Source: Hyalella azteca (lineage: Eukaryota; Arthropoda; Malacostraca; Amphipoda; Hyalellidae). Taken from it: a DNA stretch of 64,000 nt. Location: NCBI RefSeq assembly GCF_000764305.2, contig NW_025942170.1:25963-89962 (forward strand), given 5' to 3'. This document shows positions 24,478 to 37,739 of the stretch, in pieces (within the stretch, counting starts at the first letter, position 1; each line of letters opens with the position of its first letter). Below the pieces are notes generated by a model. It was not told the DNA's origin. It saw nothing but the letters and a program-made list of their open reading frames with translations, and ran no database searches. A program made the translations under genes and the position numbers.

Positions 24478-26989
24478 ATGACGACAGACAGAAATTCTGT
24501 ATATACGCGAGATGAATTATTTTATCTACGGGAATATTGTGCCTTAATTAAGAAGCTTCACTAATGTTCCATGCCATCACATACACTCGATCTAATTGTA
24601 TTCCGAAAAATTAAAAAAAAAAATGTTTCAAAGCTTCGCGGTTCAAAGGCTTCGCACCCGCACCCCTTTATTAAATTTTTTAATTGTACGTGTAGGAGAA
24701 CTGATCACTTATCTTACATTGTTTTTTATCAAAAATTGTATGTCGTACGTTGGAGCAGCCCATAATGTGAACACGATTCAAACTTCGTATATCTACAAAT
24801 AAATCTTTAGTAATGGTCATTTGTTGTTAATAAAAGTCACAATATAAAAAATTTAACCATTCTTCTTTTCATTTTATAAAAAACTTCGTATAATCAATTT
24901 GGAAAGAAACTAAAACCGTATGCTATTGAGAATTATTTATAATGCGAAAGAAAATTGAGCTAAAAGCATTTAACTCTAAAACTCTCTGGTAATATTGTTA
25001 TCATAATAATATTATTATAGCGTTTTAGTGTTAATAAGTTAACGACTTTCTCACTCGCCAGCACAATCTCTTATCCATAGGTGGGTCATCCTGACACTGC
25101 ATGGTATTGGTAAATAGTGTCACTATCTACACATTATAACCCATTAATTTTTCTGATTGTATTATTAACGAACCTATGAACCTGTCGTCGCTGTGAACCG
25201 TTGCCTGGCGACCAAAGCTCCTCATTATAAGATTCATCTTGTAAATTTTTAGAAAGATTAAGTAATGCAGTTTCTGGAGAAGTTTCAATTACATTCTTAC
25301 AAATTGGCCTGATAATTAAAGTGCACAGAAAAATCAAATAATTTTTTTTTTCATTGCGACGAGACGGAACAGTGGGCGGCCAGTGGATGAAGGCGCCTGA
25401 GTATGTAGCGGATGACGAGAGCAGAACAGCCTTGGCAAATTAATTGAATCGCCAAATGATTTTATCCCTTGGTCTTGACTGCATGAAATTTGTATTTCAG
25501 CGCAAAATTACGATTAATCGGTCTTGGTTCGCGAGACAGCGCCGCGTTAACCTTTCAATCGCACAAACTAATTCTGACGAATTTAAACCCCAATCGCTTC
25601 GCAGCGCTAAGGTTTTCAAAAATAATAAATCCCAACGAAACATATAAAGAATATATAGGATTTAAACGGAGAAAATGTGCACCCCGACACGTAACCACTG
25701 AGCACTCTGGTCAAAACCTGAGCTGATCCTAAACTAAAGTATTCTCAGCAGCGATAAGGCAAGGAGAATAAAATCCCGGAAATTTTCTAAAACATTGTTC
25801 AATTGCCCATTGCTAATCACCTCCACATGTCTCTACCCCTTACTCACCTAAAGTCAATAGATTTATCCATCATACTTGCTCATATTTACCTAGTCCTTAT
25901 CTTCACTGATCCTAAGTCATAGAGTGACATATCCTACTTACTCTTACTCACCATATGTCTGCCTTTACTCACCCCAAATCAATTTGCCAGTTATTTTTAT
26001 ACTAGTAATGTTTAATAAACTACGCACCGAACTTTGGCTGAGTTTATATTCCCTTATCCAAAGCCATTCAATGCAGCAGTGAAACACCCGACACGAAGGT
26101 GATTATCGTTGGCCGTGATTCAGAGTTTATTATATTAATTACTATGTTATTATACTAAGTAAGATGAGCGACCTGCAATGACTGCACAAAATCATGTGGC
26201 ACGAGATTCATTGTCTGTAATTTTGCCTCTCTTATTTATATATTTTCAGCTTGCTGAGAATATTAAATGCTCCCAAGCCCCGAAACATTCATTGTAGGTG
26301 TAGCCGCTCGGTGACGCGGATGTACCGGGAGAGTGTATATCCGCGTACAATTCTTAATTAAAACACTTCTTAATTATTGCCTTATTTACCCCATGGCGTA
26401 TAAAATTTTGCATCATTTATACCAATGTTTGTACCCATTACTTATACCTGCACAATTTACACCAATATATACATGTACAAATGGTTTGCACCATGTATGC
26501 ACGGTACACCAGGTGTGAGCCCATGTGTGTGCCAAGCACATATATCTGCACTATGTACACAAGGTGTCCATGTAAAATACTTTTGCCCCATGTACATCAA
26601 GGCATACGCCAGTTTTAGTGTTTCGTTTACGCCAGATTAATCCGTGGAAAACACAAGTGAAGACTAGATTTAAAATTTGAAGTAATATAATTTTGTTGAT
26701 GCTATGATGTTTTCTATGCTTAGCATTTTCTATTGGAATAACCGCGTAGACTTTGTTAAAACATGGTCTTATAATCGCAATCACTCTGCAATTCATCAGT
26801 CGAACACGCTAGAGTAAATCCTGTATCATTAAATAATATAGTCACGATTGGGTTTAATAATAATAATATATATAGTCTTTTCAAGGTCTGAGAGTGAAGG
26901 TTATTCCTGAAGATAGAGCGTTTTCCCCCAAAAAATTCATGTATTTTCGCCGGAAGATTTGCATTGCAGTGAAGTAACTGCTCGAGTCG

Positions 26990-27370
26990 ATATGAATGAT
27001 GAATGTAGCACGTCATAGAATAGAATAGAAGTGTCGGCACTGAAGAAATAGGCCCATGGCCTGTTGCCGATTCTTGTTCATAGAATATAATAGAAGTGTC
27101 GGCACTGAAGAAATAGGCCCATGGCCTGTTGCCGATTCTTGAATTTTTCGTGGTTAGATTCACAAGAGATCCGGCCTTTGGAACCCGATCTTTCCATAAC
27201 TGACGATTGATTGAGATAGCTGCTGGACTTATTGCCTGGTCCGTAATTTGCTAGGCATTTTAAGACTGAACATATGCTCCTGCATAGCTTCGTCTGGACT
27301 TATTGCCTGGTCCGTAATTTGCTAGGCATTTTAAGACTGAACATATGCTCCTGCATAGCTTCGTCTAGTC
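26990..27370. repeat. Two short tandem duplications beside the LINE fragment
   Basis: A block with AGAAGTGTCGGCACTGAAGA is doubled at 27010-27145, and a block with ACTTATTGCCTGGTCCGTAA is doubled at 27225-27365. Confidence 0.85.
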
Positions 27371-27482
27371 TGTTCTTGAAGGCGTTCATACTCGGAGCGT
27401 CAAAGATGCTATCAGGGAGGCTGTTCCACATGTCGGTGATTCGAAGCGAGAAGAAATGTTGTCACATGGATGTGTTCCAACG

Positions 27483-27836
27483 CTATTTTTTTAGTTTATA
27501 GCCGTGGCCCCTGGTGTTGGTTCTTGTTTCAAATTCTAGTAATCCTTCTGGGACCTTGTATAAGCCATGAGTATACTTGTAAATTTCAATGAGGTCCCCA
27601 CGCAGACGTCGATAACTGAGGCTTGGAAGCTTCATAATCTTTAATCTTTCCTCATAGGACTTGCCCTTCAAGCCTGGAATTATCCTTGTTACACGTCTTG
27701 GAACACTCTCTATTAAATTTTTGTCCTTTTCAAATTTCGGTGACCATACGACGTTTCCAAACTCTAGGTTCGGGCGCACGACAGCAACAAACAACTGCTT
27801 CATCGTTTCTGCATCTAGGAACTCGAAAGAGTTCAC
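27483..27836 (-). mobile_element. Non-LTR retrotransposon fragment (C-terminal reverse transcriptase end)
   Basis: The minus strand encodes KQLFVAVVRPNLEFGNVVWS, then SVPRRVTRIIPGLKG and KSYEERLKIMKLPSLSYRRL RGDLIEIYKY. This is the conserved region after the RT catalytic core in CR1/Jockey-like LINEs ('VRPHLEYGxxVWSP...ERLxxLxLPSLxYRRLRGDMIE'). The catalytic FADD box and endonuclease are absent, as usual for a 5'-truncated copy. It is inserted in the first unit of the kilobase-scale array. Confidence 0.85.
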
Positions 27837-30800
27837 ATACGTATTGTATCCATATTGTATACATATTTATACATATAGTATACGAAAGAGTTCATATACA
27901 TGCATCATATGGTGGCCTGACGATGTTTGTTACTACGAGGATAGTTATGGTGATAGTAGCAATGTTAGCAATTACATTCGTACAAACTGGCATGATAATT
28001 GAAGTGTACAGAAAAATCAAATAATTTTTTTTCATGACCACGAGACGGAACAGTGGGCGGCCAGTGGATGTAGGCGCCTCAGGATGTGGCGGATGACGAG
28101 AGCAGAACAGCGTTGGCAAATTAATTGAATCGCCAGATGATTTAACCCCATGGTCTTGACTGCATGAAATTTGTTCATCAGCGCGAAATTACGATCAATC
28201 GGTCATGGTTCAAGAGACAAAGCAGTGTCCAAACTACTCTTACTTCTTTCAGGCACACAACATAACCTAGTCGCATTATAAACCCTAAGGTCTCAAATAT
28301 ATTATACGAAGCGACCACTAGAGTTGCTATAGTCTCAAACGATGCTGACATTGTGCCCCCCGACACGTAACTACTGAACACTCTGGTCAAATCACAGTTG
28401 AAGTGTGCATTTGGATCCTAAACTAAAATATTCTCAGCAGCGATGCGGCAAGGAGATTAAGATCCCGGAAATTTTCTAAAACATTGTTCAATTGCCCATT
28501 ACTACTCACCTTCACAAGCCTCTACCCTTTACTCACCCCATGGCAATAAAGGCAATTGCTCTTATTCACCCCCTCCTTACCTTCACTGACCCTAAGTCAT
28601 AAAGTTACATATCCTACATTACTATTAGGCGACATACTCCTACACAGTACACATCATATCTCTGCCTTTACGCACCCCAAATCAATTTACCGGTTATTTT
28701 TATACTCTTAATGCTTATTAAACTACATACCGAACATTGGCTGAGTTTATATTCCTTCGTTCAAAGCCATTCAATGCAGCAGTGAAACACCTATGAGGCA
28801 AAGCCGACACGAAGGTGATTATTTTTGACTGTGATTCAGAGTTTATTATATTAATTACTACGTTATTATACTAAGTAAGATGTGCGACCTGCAATGACTG
28901 CACCAAGTCATGTGGCTCGATATTCATTGTCTGTAATTTTCCCCCTCTTATTTATATATTTCCAGCTTGCTGAGAATAATAAATGCTCCCAAGCCCCGAA
29001 ACATTCATTGTAGCTGCACGGTGACGCGGATGTACCTGGAATGTGTACATCCGCGTACACATCTTACAACAATTTTTTGCCCATGTACACCAAGGTGTAC
29101 GCTAGTACACTTTTGTTTACGCCAGATTAATCCATGGAAAACAGAACCATCCTAGTTGTGACGACTATAGAAAATGTAATGTAATTTAATTGTGTTAATG
29201 CTATGAAGTTTTCTATGCATTGAATTTTCTATAATAATAAGAGCGGAAACTGTGTTTAAAAAGGCGCATAAATCCCAAACAGTTTGCAATTCATGAGTCG
29301 AATACGCGATAGTAAATCAAGCAATTTTAATTAATATAGTCACGATTGAGTTTAATAATATCTATGTATTTTTGCAAGGCCTGAGAGTGAAGGTTATTCT
29401 TTAAAGATAGATTTCCCCCAAAAATTCATGTATTTTCGCTCGCAAGATTTGCATTGCAGTAAACTTGAGTGAAGCAGCTGCTCGATATGTATGATGAATG
29501 TAACACGTTACACGTCATACATCATATGGTTTTGTACAATTTACACGTAGTGCGTTAGAGCAGTCCTATGATATCCCATATCTTGACATTTGAGGGATGC
29601 CACTAGAAGAGTAGCTCAGACCAAATACCCCAGTTTAATGCATTGCTCTAGCCTCTAAGTAACAAAGTGATGCCAAGTGAATAAATCGGTTACGATCCGC
29701 ATTTCAGTTCAGTGTTGCACTTTGAGGAAAGTCTAGATTATTATTTGACAAACATTGTTTATATTTTTCGAATTATGAAATTCTATTTTATTTTAATATT
29801 GTCCTCAGACGTATGTGCAGGCTAACTAGGTACATTTATAATTGTCCTGAACATGCCTTATTTTATAATTCATGACAAAATGAAATAATACATTTTTCGA
29901 GACGTTCACTACAAAGCTACTATCCCATTCATGCTACGTGGCCCGATGATTATGGTATAAGGATAAATAAAAGGGAAGGTTTTTTATTATCAAAAGACGG
30001 AATAGTCCGAGGCTGGCGGAATGGGACGCCTCAAGATGCGGCGGATGGCGACAGCAGAACAATTGAATTAAATCGCCCGTTGTTTTTATCCCTTGGTCTT
30101 GACTGCAGAAAACTTTCCCTCCGTGCGAATTAAGATTATTCGGTCTTGGCTTGCAAGACGTAGAAGCGTCATTCCCAACAACTGCGCTGTCTGAGCTTTC
30201 AACCTAATAGATATTTAAAAACTTTACCCTCTCCGCTTTGCAACTTGAGGGCTAAAAAATATGGCAATCACACCTTCTATGGGGCGGCAGCTAAATTATA
30301 TCGTTGAATTGTACCCCAACCCATAACTACTAAAGACTTCGGTCAAAATTAGAGTCAAAACAGACAATTGTATCCTACTATGGTTCACTATAATCTTATA
30401 AGATCTAAATAATGTGTCAATGACTATTTGAAATCATACATTTTACACTTGAACCAGTAATAATTTATTGTACATCTCCATATTGTCATGCTTTTTAATC
30501 ATGTGAACTGCATTTTATCCAATTAAAACATGACTGAATTACGCATTGCTATTCATCTTTAAAAGACTACTCCTCGACTCACCCTGTCATTACTGTCACC
30601 ATTCCTGCTCACATTTATCTCGTCTCAACTTTTACTCACCCTAAGTCACTACTCACTACCGTTACCTATGTCAATTACTCTAACTTACGTCACCTTTACT
30701 TCTACTAACTACAAATCATTTAGTTACATATCCTACCTAATCCTACTCACCATTTCCCTGCTTCTACATTAGATTTCCCGACATTGAAGTTACCCACCCA

Positions 30801-32656
30801 GATTTTCCTTCACTCACCCCATGCAGTAAGGGGTGGCGTGACGAAAGAACCGGTATTAAATAGTTAAAATCTTCTGGGATTTTTTTATACCCAATTAGGC
30901 CGTCAACAATTAAAGTTTAGACCGCAGGCTCGGATGTCTTCTTTATATTTCGTATAATTCGCTCGAGATTCATTGGAAGATGAGCCCATCATGACAAATG
31001 ACGTTGTTCCAGTGTTGAGTGCGCGTTAACAAACGAAACTTTGCTATCTGCATCTAACCCTAGTGTGTCCATGTTAGCCGCATCACGAGACAATACATGT
31101 CTTCACACGTGACGTTTCATTGAATAACTTTCGCGACTTCATAAAAAGAACTTTAATTTATTCGAAAGAACGTCTAGTCTATGTTAATTCGACGTCAGAT
31201 AATTGATGGGGCTGCGCTACAAACCAACAATATTCTCTTCTTTTTGATGAACTTGAACGCGTATTTTACTTCCTCGTAATACTGTACACATTGGTTGTGT
31301 TCATATTCCTTCATTCATATTCCTTATAAATGAAGCTAAGCTCTCGTAAGGCTGAACCGGCATGAAGGCGATTATTTCTGGCGGCGATTCAGAATTGCAT
31401 TTCATTTCAGAGTGAGAGACGACGGGCAGAAATGCTGTAAATACGCGAGATGCATTATTTTATCTACGAGAATATTATGCCTTAAGGAAATTAAAGAAGA
31501 AGATATTGCGCCTTAAGAAGCTTCACTAATTTTCCATGCATCTAATTGTATTCTGGAAAATTAAAAAAAAAAATTCAAAGCCTTTGCGGTTCGAAGGCTT
31601 CGCAACCGCACTCCTTTATTAAGTTTTTTAGTCGTACGTGAAAGAGAACTGAGCACTTATTATACATTGATTTTTCATTCTAAATCCTAGATAATTTCAT
31701 TAAATGTAATTGTTAATTTGTGTGCCGTACGTTGGAGCAGCCTTTTTTTGCTCTTTTATGACCACGAGACGGAACAATCGACGGGCGGTGGATGAAGGTG
31801 CTCAAAAGTCAAAATGCGGCGGATGACAAGAACAGAACAGCGTTGGCAAATTAATTGAATCGCCTGATGATTTAACCCATTGGTCTTGACTGCATGAAAT
31901 TTGTTCATCAGCGCGAAATTACGATTAAATTAATCGGTCATGGTTCGCGATACAGCGCAGCGGTTAACCTTTCAAGGACTTAGTCTAATCCTAAAGAATT
32001 TAAACCCATTCGCCTTCCAGCGCTAAGGTTTTCAAATATATAATGCACAAATAAAAATAATAATTTATAATCTCATAATGAGGAAAATGTGCACCCCGAC
32101 ACGTAACTACTGAGCACTCTGGTCAAAACCTGAGCTGACGTGTGCATTTGGATCGTAAACTAAAGTATTCTCAGCAGCGAAATTGCAAGGACATTAATAT
32201 ACCGGAAATTTTCTAAAACATCATTCAATTCAAAACTCACCTTCACAAGCCTCTACCCCTTACTCACACCAAGGTAATAAAGGTAATTGCTCTTATTCAC
32301 CCCGTCCTTACCTTCGCTGACCCTAATCATAAGTTGCATATCGGAAATACTCTTACTCACCATGTTTTTACCTTTTCTCACCCCAAGTCAATTTGCCTGT
32401 TATTTTAATACTCGTAATACAGTTGTTTAACTTTGTAGAAAAAAAAGCAGATCACAGACATGACACAAAACTGAAGTCATTTCAAATGGGCAACTTTTTG
32501 GCTTTAAGAAACACTATAAGAAATCAAGAAAAAAAATTGGGCAGTCATGTAACGGTTATTTTTTTAGATCAAGCAGAGGGAAAAAATATGGAATCACTCA
32601 ATTCTGGGGAAAAAATTATGGAATCATGAAAAACAAAAGAACGCTCCAACACACCA

Positions 32657-33285
32657 CTAGTATTTGTTTGCACCACCTCTGGCTTTCATAACAGCTTGCA
32701 TTCTCTGAGGCATGGACTTAATGAGTGACAAACAGTACTCTTCATCAATCTGCCTCCAACTTTCTCTGATTGCTGTTGCCAGATCAGCTTTGCAGGTTGG
32801 AGCCTTGTCATGGACCATTTTCTTCACCTTCCACCAAAGATTTTCAATTGGATTAAGATCCGGACTATTTGCAGGCCATGACATTGACCTTATGTGTCTT
32901 TTTTTTCAAGGAATGTTTTCACAGTTTTTGCTCCATGGCAAGATGCATTATCATCTTGAAAAATGATTTCATCATCCCCAGACATCTTTTCAATTGATGG
33001 GATAAGAAAAGTGTCCAAAATATCATGGTAAACTTGTGCATTTATTGAAGATGAAATGACATGTGCCATCTCCCCAGTGCCTTTACCTGACATGCAGCCC
33101 CATATCATCAATGACTGTGGAAATTTGCATGTTCTCTTATGGCAGTCATCTTTATAAATCTCATTGAAATCTCATCTTTATAAATCTCATTGAAATCTCA
33201 TATTGCACCAAACAAAAGTTCCAGCATCATCACGTTGCCCAATGAAGATTCGAGATTCATCACTGAATATGTCTTTCATCCAGTC
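32657..33285 (-). pseudogene. Tc1-like transposase, C-terminal part
   Basis: The frame carries IWGCMSGKGTGEMAHVISSS, EIIFQDDNASCHGAKTVKTF (second catalytic Asp) and [16 protein letters not shown] (catalytic Glu of DD34E). A frameshift near 32885-32910 separates the two ORFs. It stops at the insertion boundary. Confidence 0.88.
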
Positions 33286-33287
33286 AT

Positions 33288-35540
33288 TAAGGAAACTTTA
33301 TGGCAGAAAGACAAAAACTGTTTATACGAAATGATTTATTCGATCAACCGTGTGCAGAAAATAAAAATTGCGTGAATTCCGCCATTGTTTCGTTCAATGA
33401 AGGTTGAAGGGCCAGCAGAAAGCTTGAGGCGGATGACGCCATGCGTACGTCATCATGCTGCATCTATTAAGTAAATAGTAAAAATGACATTAATAGGGTA
33501 ACATAGGGCAGCGAGCCCACTGCGGGTCATGGGCCCATAGCGGGTTTCTCGCTAAGTATGGCAGATATTGGTCCGTGTTCTCTACCGCCAGTCGACAGTT
33601 TCACTGGGATGAAGTGTACGGATTTACGTTTTGCTAAGTGTTTGCGTTATTAAGTTATTCGTGAATAACTGTTTTAGTCCAGATAAAAATTTTTTTGCTG
33701 CTAAATAAAATTTTTTTCTATTACTGTAGATGAAGCTTTTGAAATTACTGTGAATAATATTTTCAAAGTAATATTTATAGGGATAATTTTGAGATCAAGT
33801 TTAGACTATTAGCTTTTAAAATAAAATGTTGACACGATATAAATTGAAATGATACCTAGTGGGGCAACGGGCCCACGCGTGTCACGGGGCAAAGCGCCCA
33901 TGGTGAAGTCTTGTGTTATACATCATTAGATTTGTCTCAATGACCTTTTCAAACTATGACTTGCTTTTTGAATTACAAATTACACTTCATATTGCATGAT
34001 TTTTTGATTTGCAGCCTCAAGGCAGCAGGTTTAGTTTCTAAATATGCATATTTATGACCCCTTATCGAATTATTGACTCTTGCCTTGCCAAAAAATGATT
34101 TCAGCCAACACAAATGAGCCAAAAGTTGATGAGTTTTTATGGTGTTGGCTGAAATCACGATTAGGTATGAATTCTCTGCACATATCTGGATTATGGACGA
34201 AACTGGAACGAAGTTTTTTTTGTGATCAGCTAAATATATTTTTTCTAGTCATGAATACATTTTTTCATGTTTAGGACGAATTTTCTATCGCAAGGATATA
34301 TTTTTCAAGTCAAGGATATATATTTTATGTCAATGAAATATTTTTCTTCACTTCAGTGATAGATTTTTTAAGCCAGGAGTATATTTTTTTCAAGTTACGT
34401 ATATGATTTTTTGAGTTGTTAATAAATGAGTGAATGTCATATTTTTTATTACATTTTCTTATTTTTAACTGTAAAGTGTTGTTTTTTTCATTTTTAAACG
34501 AAAAATATGCATTTGTGGTAAAGGGACAAAGGGTGGGCGCCTTGTCCCAAGCCCATGGGCCCATTGCCCCAGGGGTGGGGCAATTGGCCCATTTTGACAC
34601 TTTTTACAAAATAGTGTTTCATTAAAAATTGAATAAGCATATAGGCGTCTAATTCACATCATGCATTCCTCATTAGTTGTACATTTAAACAAAACAAAGA
34701 ACCACCTCTTATCAAATAAAACTTCATAAAAAATTTAGTTAAAAAAAGGGGGGGGGAATTGGAATTTGTTATTTGTTTCTTTGTTTCACTTGGAATTTGT
34801 TATTTGTTTCTTCGAGATCAATTAGCGAGTTCAACAATCATTTACTCAATTTGGGATCAGTTATGAATCACTTATTCAATTATACATCATTTGGATCAAT
34901 TTTAAAAAATCAATTCATTACATTTACTCTATTGACAACATAAGATTAGATCAGTTGGCCCTACATCTTTATTATAAATCAGGCCGTGAAGCGGCTATTA
35001 GATCTTTAACCCAACACCATCCTTGACAATGAATCACGCTCTGTCATTGCCAGACTTACAGTGTATTGAATAAAGACTTGGCCTCCATGGTAAGTTAGGT
35101 CCAGCTGAGTCTTCGAAGAGAGGTCCATCATCCCGGGGCGGCTGGTGCAGGTTTAGATTATGGATCCATGCATAGGACGTAGGTCTACAAGGCGAGGGTA
35201 CATCACTTGAGGAGGGTTGTAAGCGTGAACATCACGAGGTCGTCACGAATACAGGTTCACGCACTCCGTAGCAACATTAGGAGCTAGATCCGTCCTTTCA
35301 TCCAAAATCACTGTTTCCACTGGAGCCACAGCGCTGTTGTCGCTGTCGCACCCTGGCTTTTCCTTGCTTAGAATTTTATTAGTATCGCGGAAAATGGGGG
35401 CGAAAATTCAAAAGTCAAACAGGTGTTGGGTCAGATCTAATGTTTCATGGAATTGGTCTTTAATGATTATTTGATAATGTGGCCATTTATTTTATCCCGC
35501 TATATACAGAACCTTTCATATATTGCGATATTTGATAGTA
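33288..35540. mobile_element. Unclassified 2.25-kb insertion inside the Tc1-like element
   Basis: The transposase sequence breaks after TTTCATCCAGTCAT at 33287 and resumes at CCACAGTCCACGATTGC near 35541. The insert is AT-rich with no recognisable protein. It contains related GC-rich patches near 33510-33545, 33860-33900 and 34540-34600 (GGGCCCATTGCCCC-like). No clear terminal repeats were found. Confidence 0.6.
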
Positions 35541-35933
35541 ATCCACAGTCCACGATTGCTTTTTCTTAGCCCATTGTAACCTTGTTTTTCTTCTGTTTTT
35601 GTGTTAATGATGGCTTTCGTTTAGCTTTTCTGTATGTAAATCCCATTTCCTTTAGGCCGTTTCTTAATTAACAGTTCGGTCACAGACGTTAACTCCAGTT
35701 TCCTCCCATTCGTTCCTCATTTGTTTTGTTGTGCATTTTCGTTTTTTGAGACATATTGCTTTAAGTTTTCTGTCTTGACGCTCTGATGTCTTCCTTGTTC
35801 TACCAGTATGTTTGCATTTAACAACCTTCCCATATTGTTTATATTTGGTCCAGATTTTAGACACAGCTGACTGTGAATAACCAACATCTTTTGCAACATT
35901 GCGTGATGATTTACCCTCTTTTAGGAGTTTGAT
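35541..35933 (-). pseudogene. Tc1-like transposase, N-terminal DNA-binding part
   Basis: The minus strand encodes IIIKLLKEGKSSRNVAKDVG, YSQSAVSKIWTKYKQYGK and RTRKTSERQDRKLKAICLKK, a paired-type helix-turn-helix. The start methionine is lost to an insertion at about 35934. Confidence 0.85.
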
Positions 35934-36645
35934 AATAATATAATATAATAAAGTTATCACTTTAGAATTAGAATCAGTTATCACTTTAAAATTAGAATCA
36001 GTTATCACTTCAGAATTAGAATCAGTTATCACTTTAGAATTAGAATACGTTATTTAGCAAAACTTTCAGTAAATCATTGAGAACGAATATGAAACGTTTT
36101 AGAAATTTCGATGAAATGTAATTGAAATTGGATGAATGTCACTTTATTAAGAGGAACTTAGCGAGCGAGCTTAATGCTCTTCCAGAAGCAGTCATTAAGA
36201 GCGGCACAGGCTAATTTAACGACTTACGGCTTCTTTGTGGGAAGAACAGGCCTTCTGGGTGCAGGTGAGGAGTTGTCCAGTTGAAGAACCGGCTAGAGGC
36301 TGAGGACTGTCATCTCGCAGAGTAGGAACTACGTAGAACGGACGGGCATAGACCACGCGAGACGACACATGGACGAGTTGAATGTGTGAAGGTTGAAGTG
36401 AATCTGTCTGTTGCCGGCCAGAGATGCAAGATTTCTGCTTTGCTGCAGGGAAAGCCTCGGAAGCAGTGAGAAAAGTCGCAACCAGCCCGGCCGCTAAATG
36501 ACTGCTTTGAATAAAATTATTAGAATTGACAATAATGACGTTAATTTAATAAAGGGTGAAGATTAAATCGTTCTCAATGGTTTACAGAAAGGGATGGACC
36601 TATAAAATTGAAGACATATGCACGAAAGTTTGTAAACTTTCCGAC
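35934..36645. other. Second insertion in the Tc1-like element, with a short tandem repeat
   Basis: It opens with four units of TTATCACTTTAGAATTAGAA plus TCAG, then unassigned sequence to the point where the element resumes. Confidence 0.55.
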
Positions 36646-36905
36646 AGGTGTTTCCATAATTTTTTCCTCAGAATTGAGTGATTCCATATTTTTTCCCTCT
36701 GCTTGGTCTAAAAAAATTACCTTTACTGACTGCACAATTTTTTTTCTTGATTTCTTATAGCGTTTCTTAAAGCCAGAAGGTTGCCATTTGAAATGACTTT
36801 AGTTTTGTGTCATGCCTGTAATCTGTTTTTTTTTTCTACTAAGATAATTAAACAGCTGAATGAACATCCTCCGAGGCCGGTCCATAATTTTTGCCAGGGG
36901 TTGTA

Positions 36906-37341
36906 GCACCTTATGGTAGTTACAACGGTATTTGCAATTATTGTTATAATTATAGGCGCAATGATAGTTACAATGATTACAATGATTAAAATTACGGCGA
37001 TAGTCTCTTTTGTGCCGGTTTGTTGGAAATCCTGATGAAATAATGAACGAGCAGCATCGCGATTATTTTTTTATCATAATATTCACGAGTAGCATACATG
37101 AATATTCAACACATGGCCGGTATAAATTTTTCTGGAATATTCAGATGTACATTTTAACATTCTTCCTGCATTCAGTCTCTATTCAAGTATAATATGCATG
37201 CGCAGGGCACTATATTTATAATCTACATACAAGAATCTAATGTTTTTTAAAATAGTATTCATACTCAGAATATATTTAATTAAATCATGATTTGTATTCA
37301 TTTTGGAAAATCATGCATGAGCAGAATATGTATAAATATAC
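36906..37341. other. Unassigned AT-rich DNA
   Basis: No feature recognised. Confidence 0.5.
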
Positions 37342-37738
37342 ATATGCGTACAATTTATGACCAGAGAGTGCATTTGAATTTTCAAGGAGTTGAACAATTC
37401 TTAGATGACGTTGGTAGATCAAAAGGCAGATTTAGCAAATAATAATATATTAACGACGTTTCGAATGTAGCAACATTCATTTTCAAGTTAAGAGAAGCAA
37501 AATTTCTGGCTCGAAATTTTTGTGTTGTATCCTATTTACGTGTATTATGTACTTATGTCCAACCAAATTTCACTATTCAATGCTTCTCTTAACTTGAAAA
37601 TGAATGTTGCTACATTCGAAACGTCGTTAATATATTATTATTTGCTAAATCTGCCTTTTGATCTACCAACGTCATCTAAGAATTGTTCAACTCCTTGAAA
37701 ATTCAAATGCACTCTCTGGTCATAAATTGTACGCATAT
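37342..37738. repeat. Long inverted repeat, 158-bp arms and 81-bp spacer
   Basis: 37342-37499 and 37581-37738 appear perfectly complementary, including ATTAACGACGTTTCGAATG and its inverse. A transcript would form a long hairpin. Part of an arm reads as an ORF tail followed by a CGAAACGTCG motif that also occurs at 61722, suggesting a retroelement 3' end in head-to-head copies. Confidence 0.9.
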
Positions 37739-37739
37739 A

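Larger units (their letters stand above)
24478..32419. repeat. Kilobase-scale tandem array (four units plus flanking repeat)
   Basis: A block beginning GACGAGACGGAACAGTGGGC recurs at about 25355, 28037, 29985 (diverged) and 31757. In each it is followed by a second shared block starting GTGCACCCCGACACGTAAC (or a diverged form). Units are about 2.7, 1.95, 1.77 and at least 0.66 kb. A further block (24478-24760) is repeated at 31408-31740. The first unit is longer because it carries a LINE fragment. The last is cut by the Tc1-like element at 32420. No ORF is conserved between units. Confidence 0.8.
32420..36905 (-). mobile_element. Tc1-like DNA transposon interrupted by two insertions
   Basis: Terminal inverted repeats of about 200 bp are visible: the left side begins CAGTTGTTTAACTTTGTAGA at 32420 and the right-side match ends near 36858, with outer bases to about 36905 (GCCAGGGGTTGTA end). 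The left outer ~50 bp are missing. The minus strand encodes an N-terminal helix-turn-helix part (GKSSRNVAKDVGYSQSAVSK, about 35664-35930) and a C-terminal part with [20 protein letters not shown] (about 32657-32884), the DDE 'SPDLNPIEN' box. Foreign DNA splits the coding region at about 33288-35540 and again at about 35934-36645. The element is dead. Confidence 0.88.
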
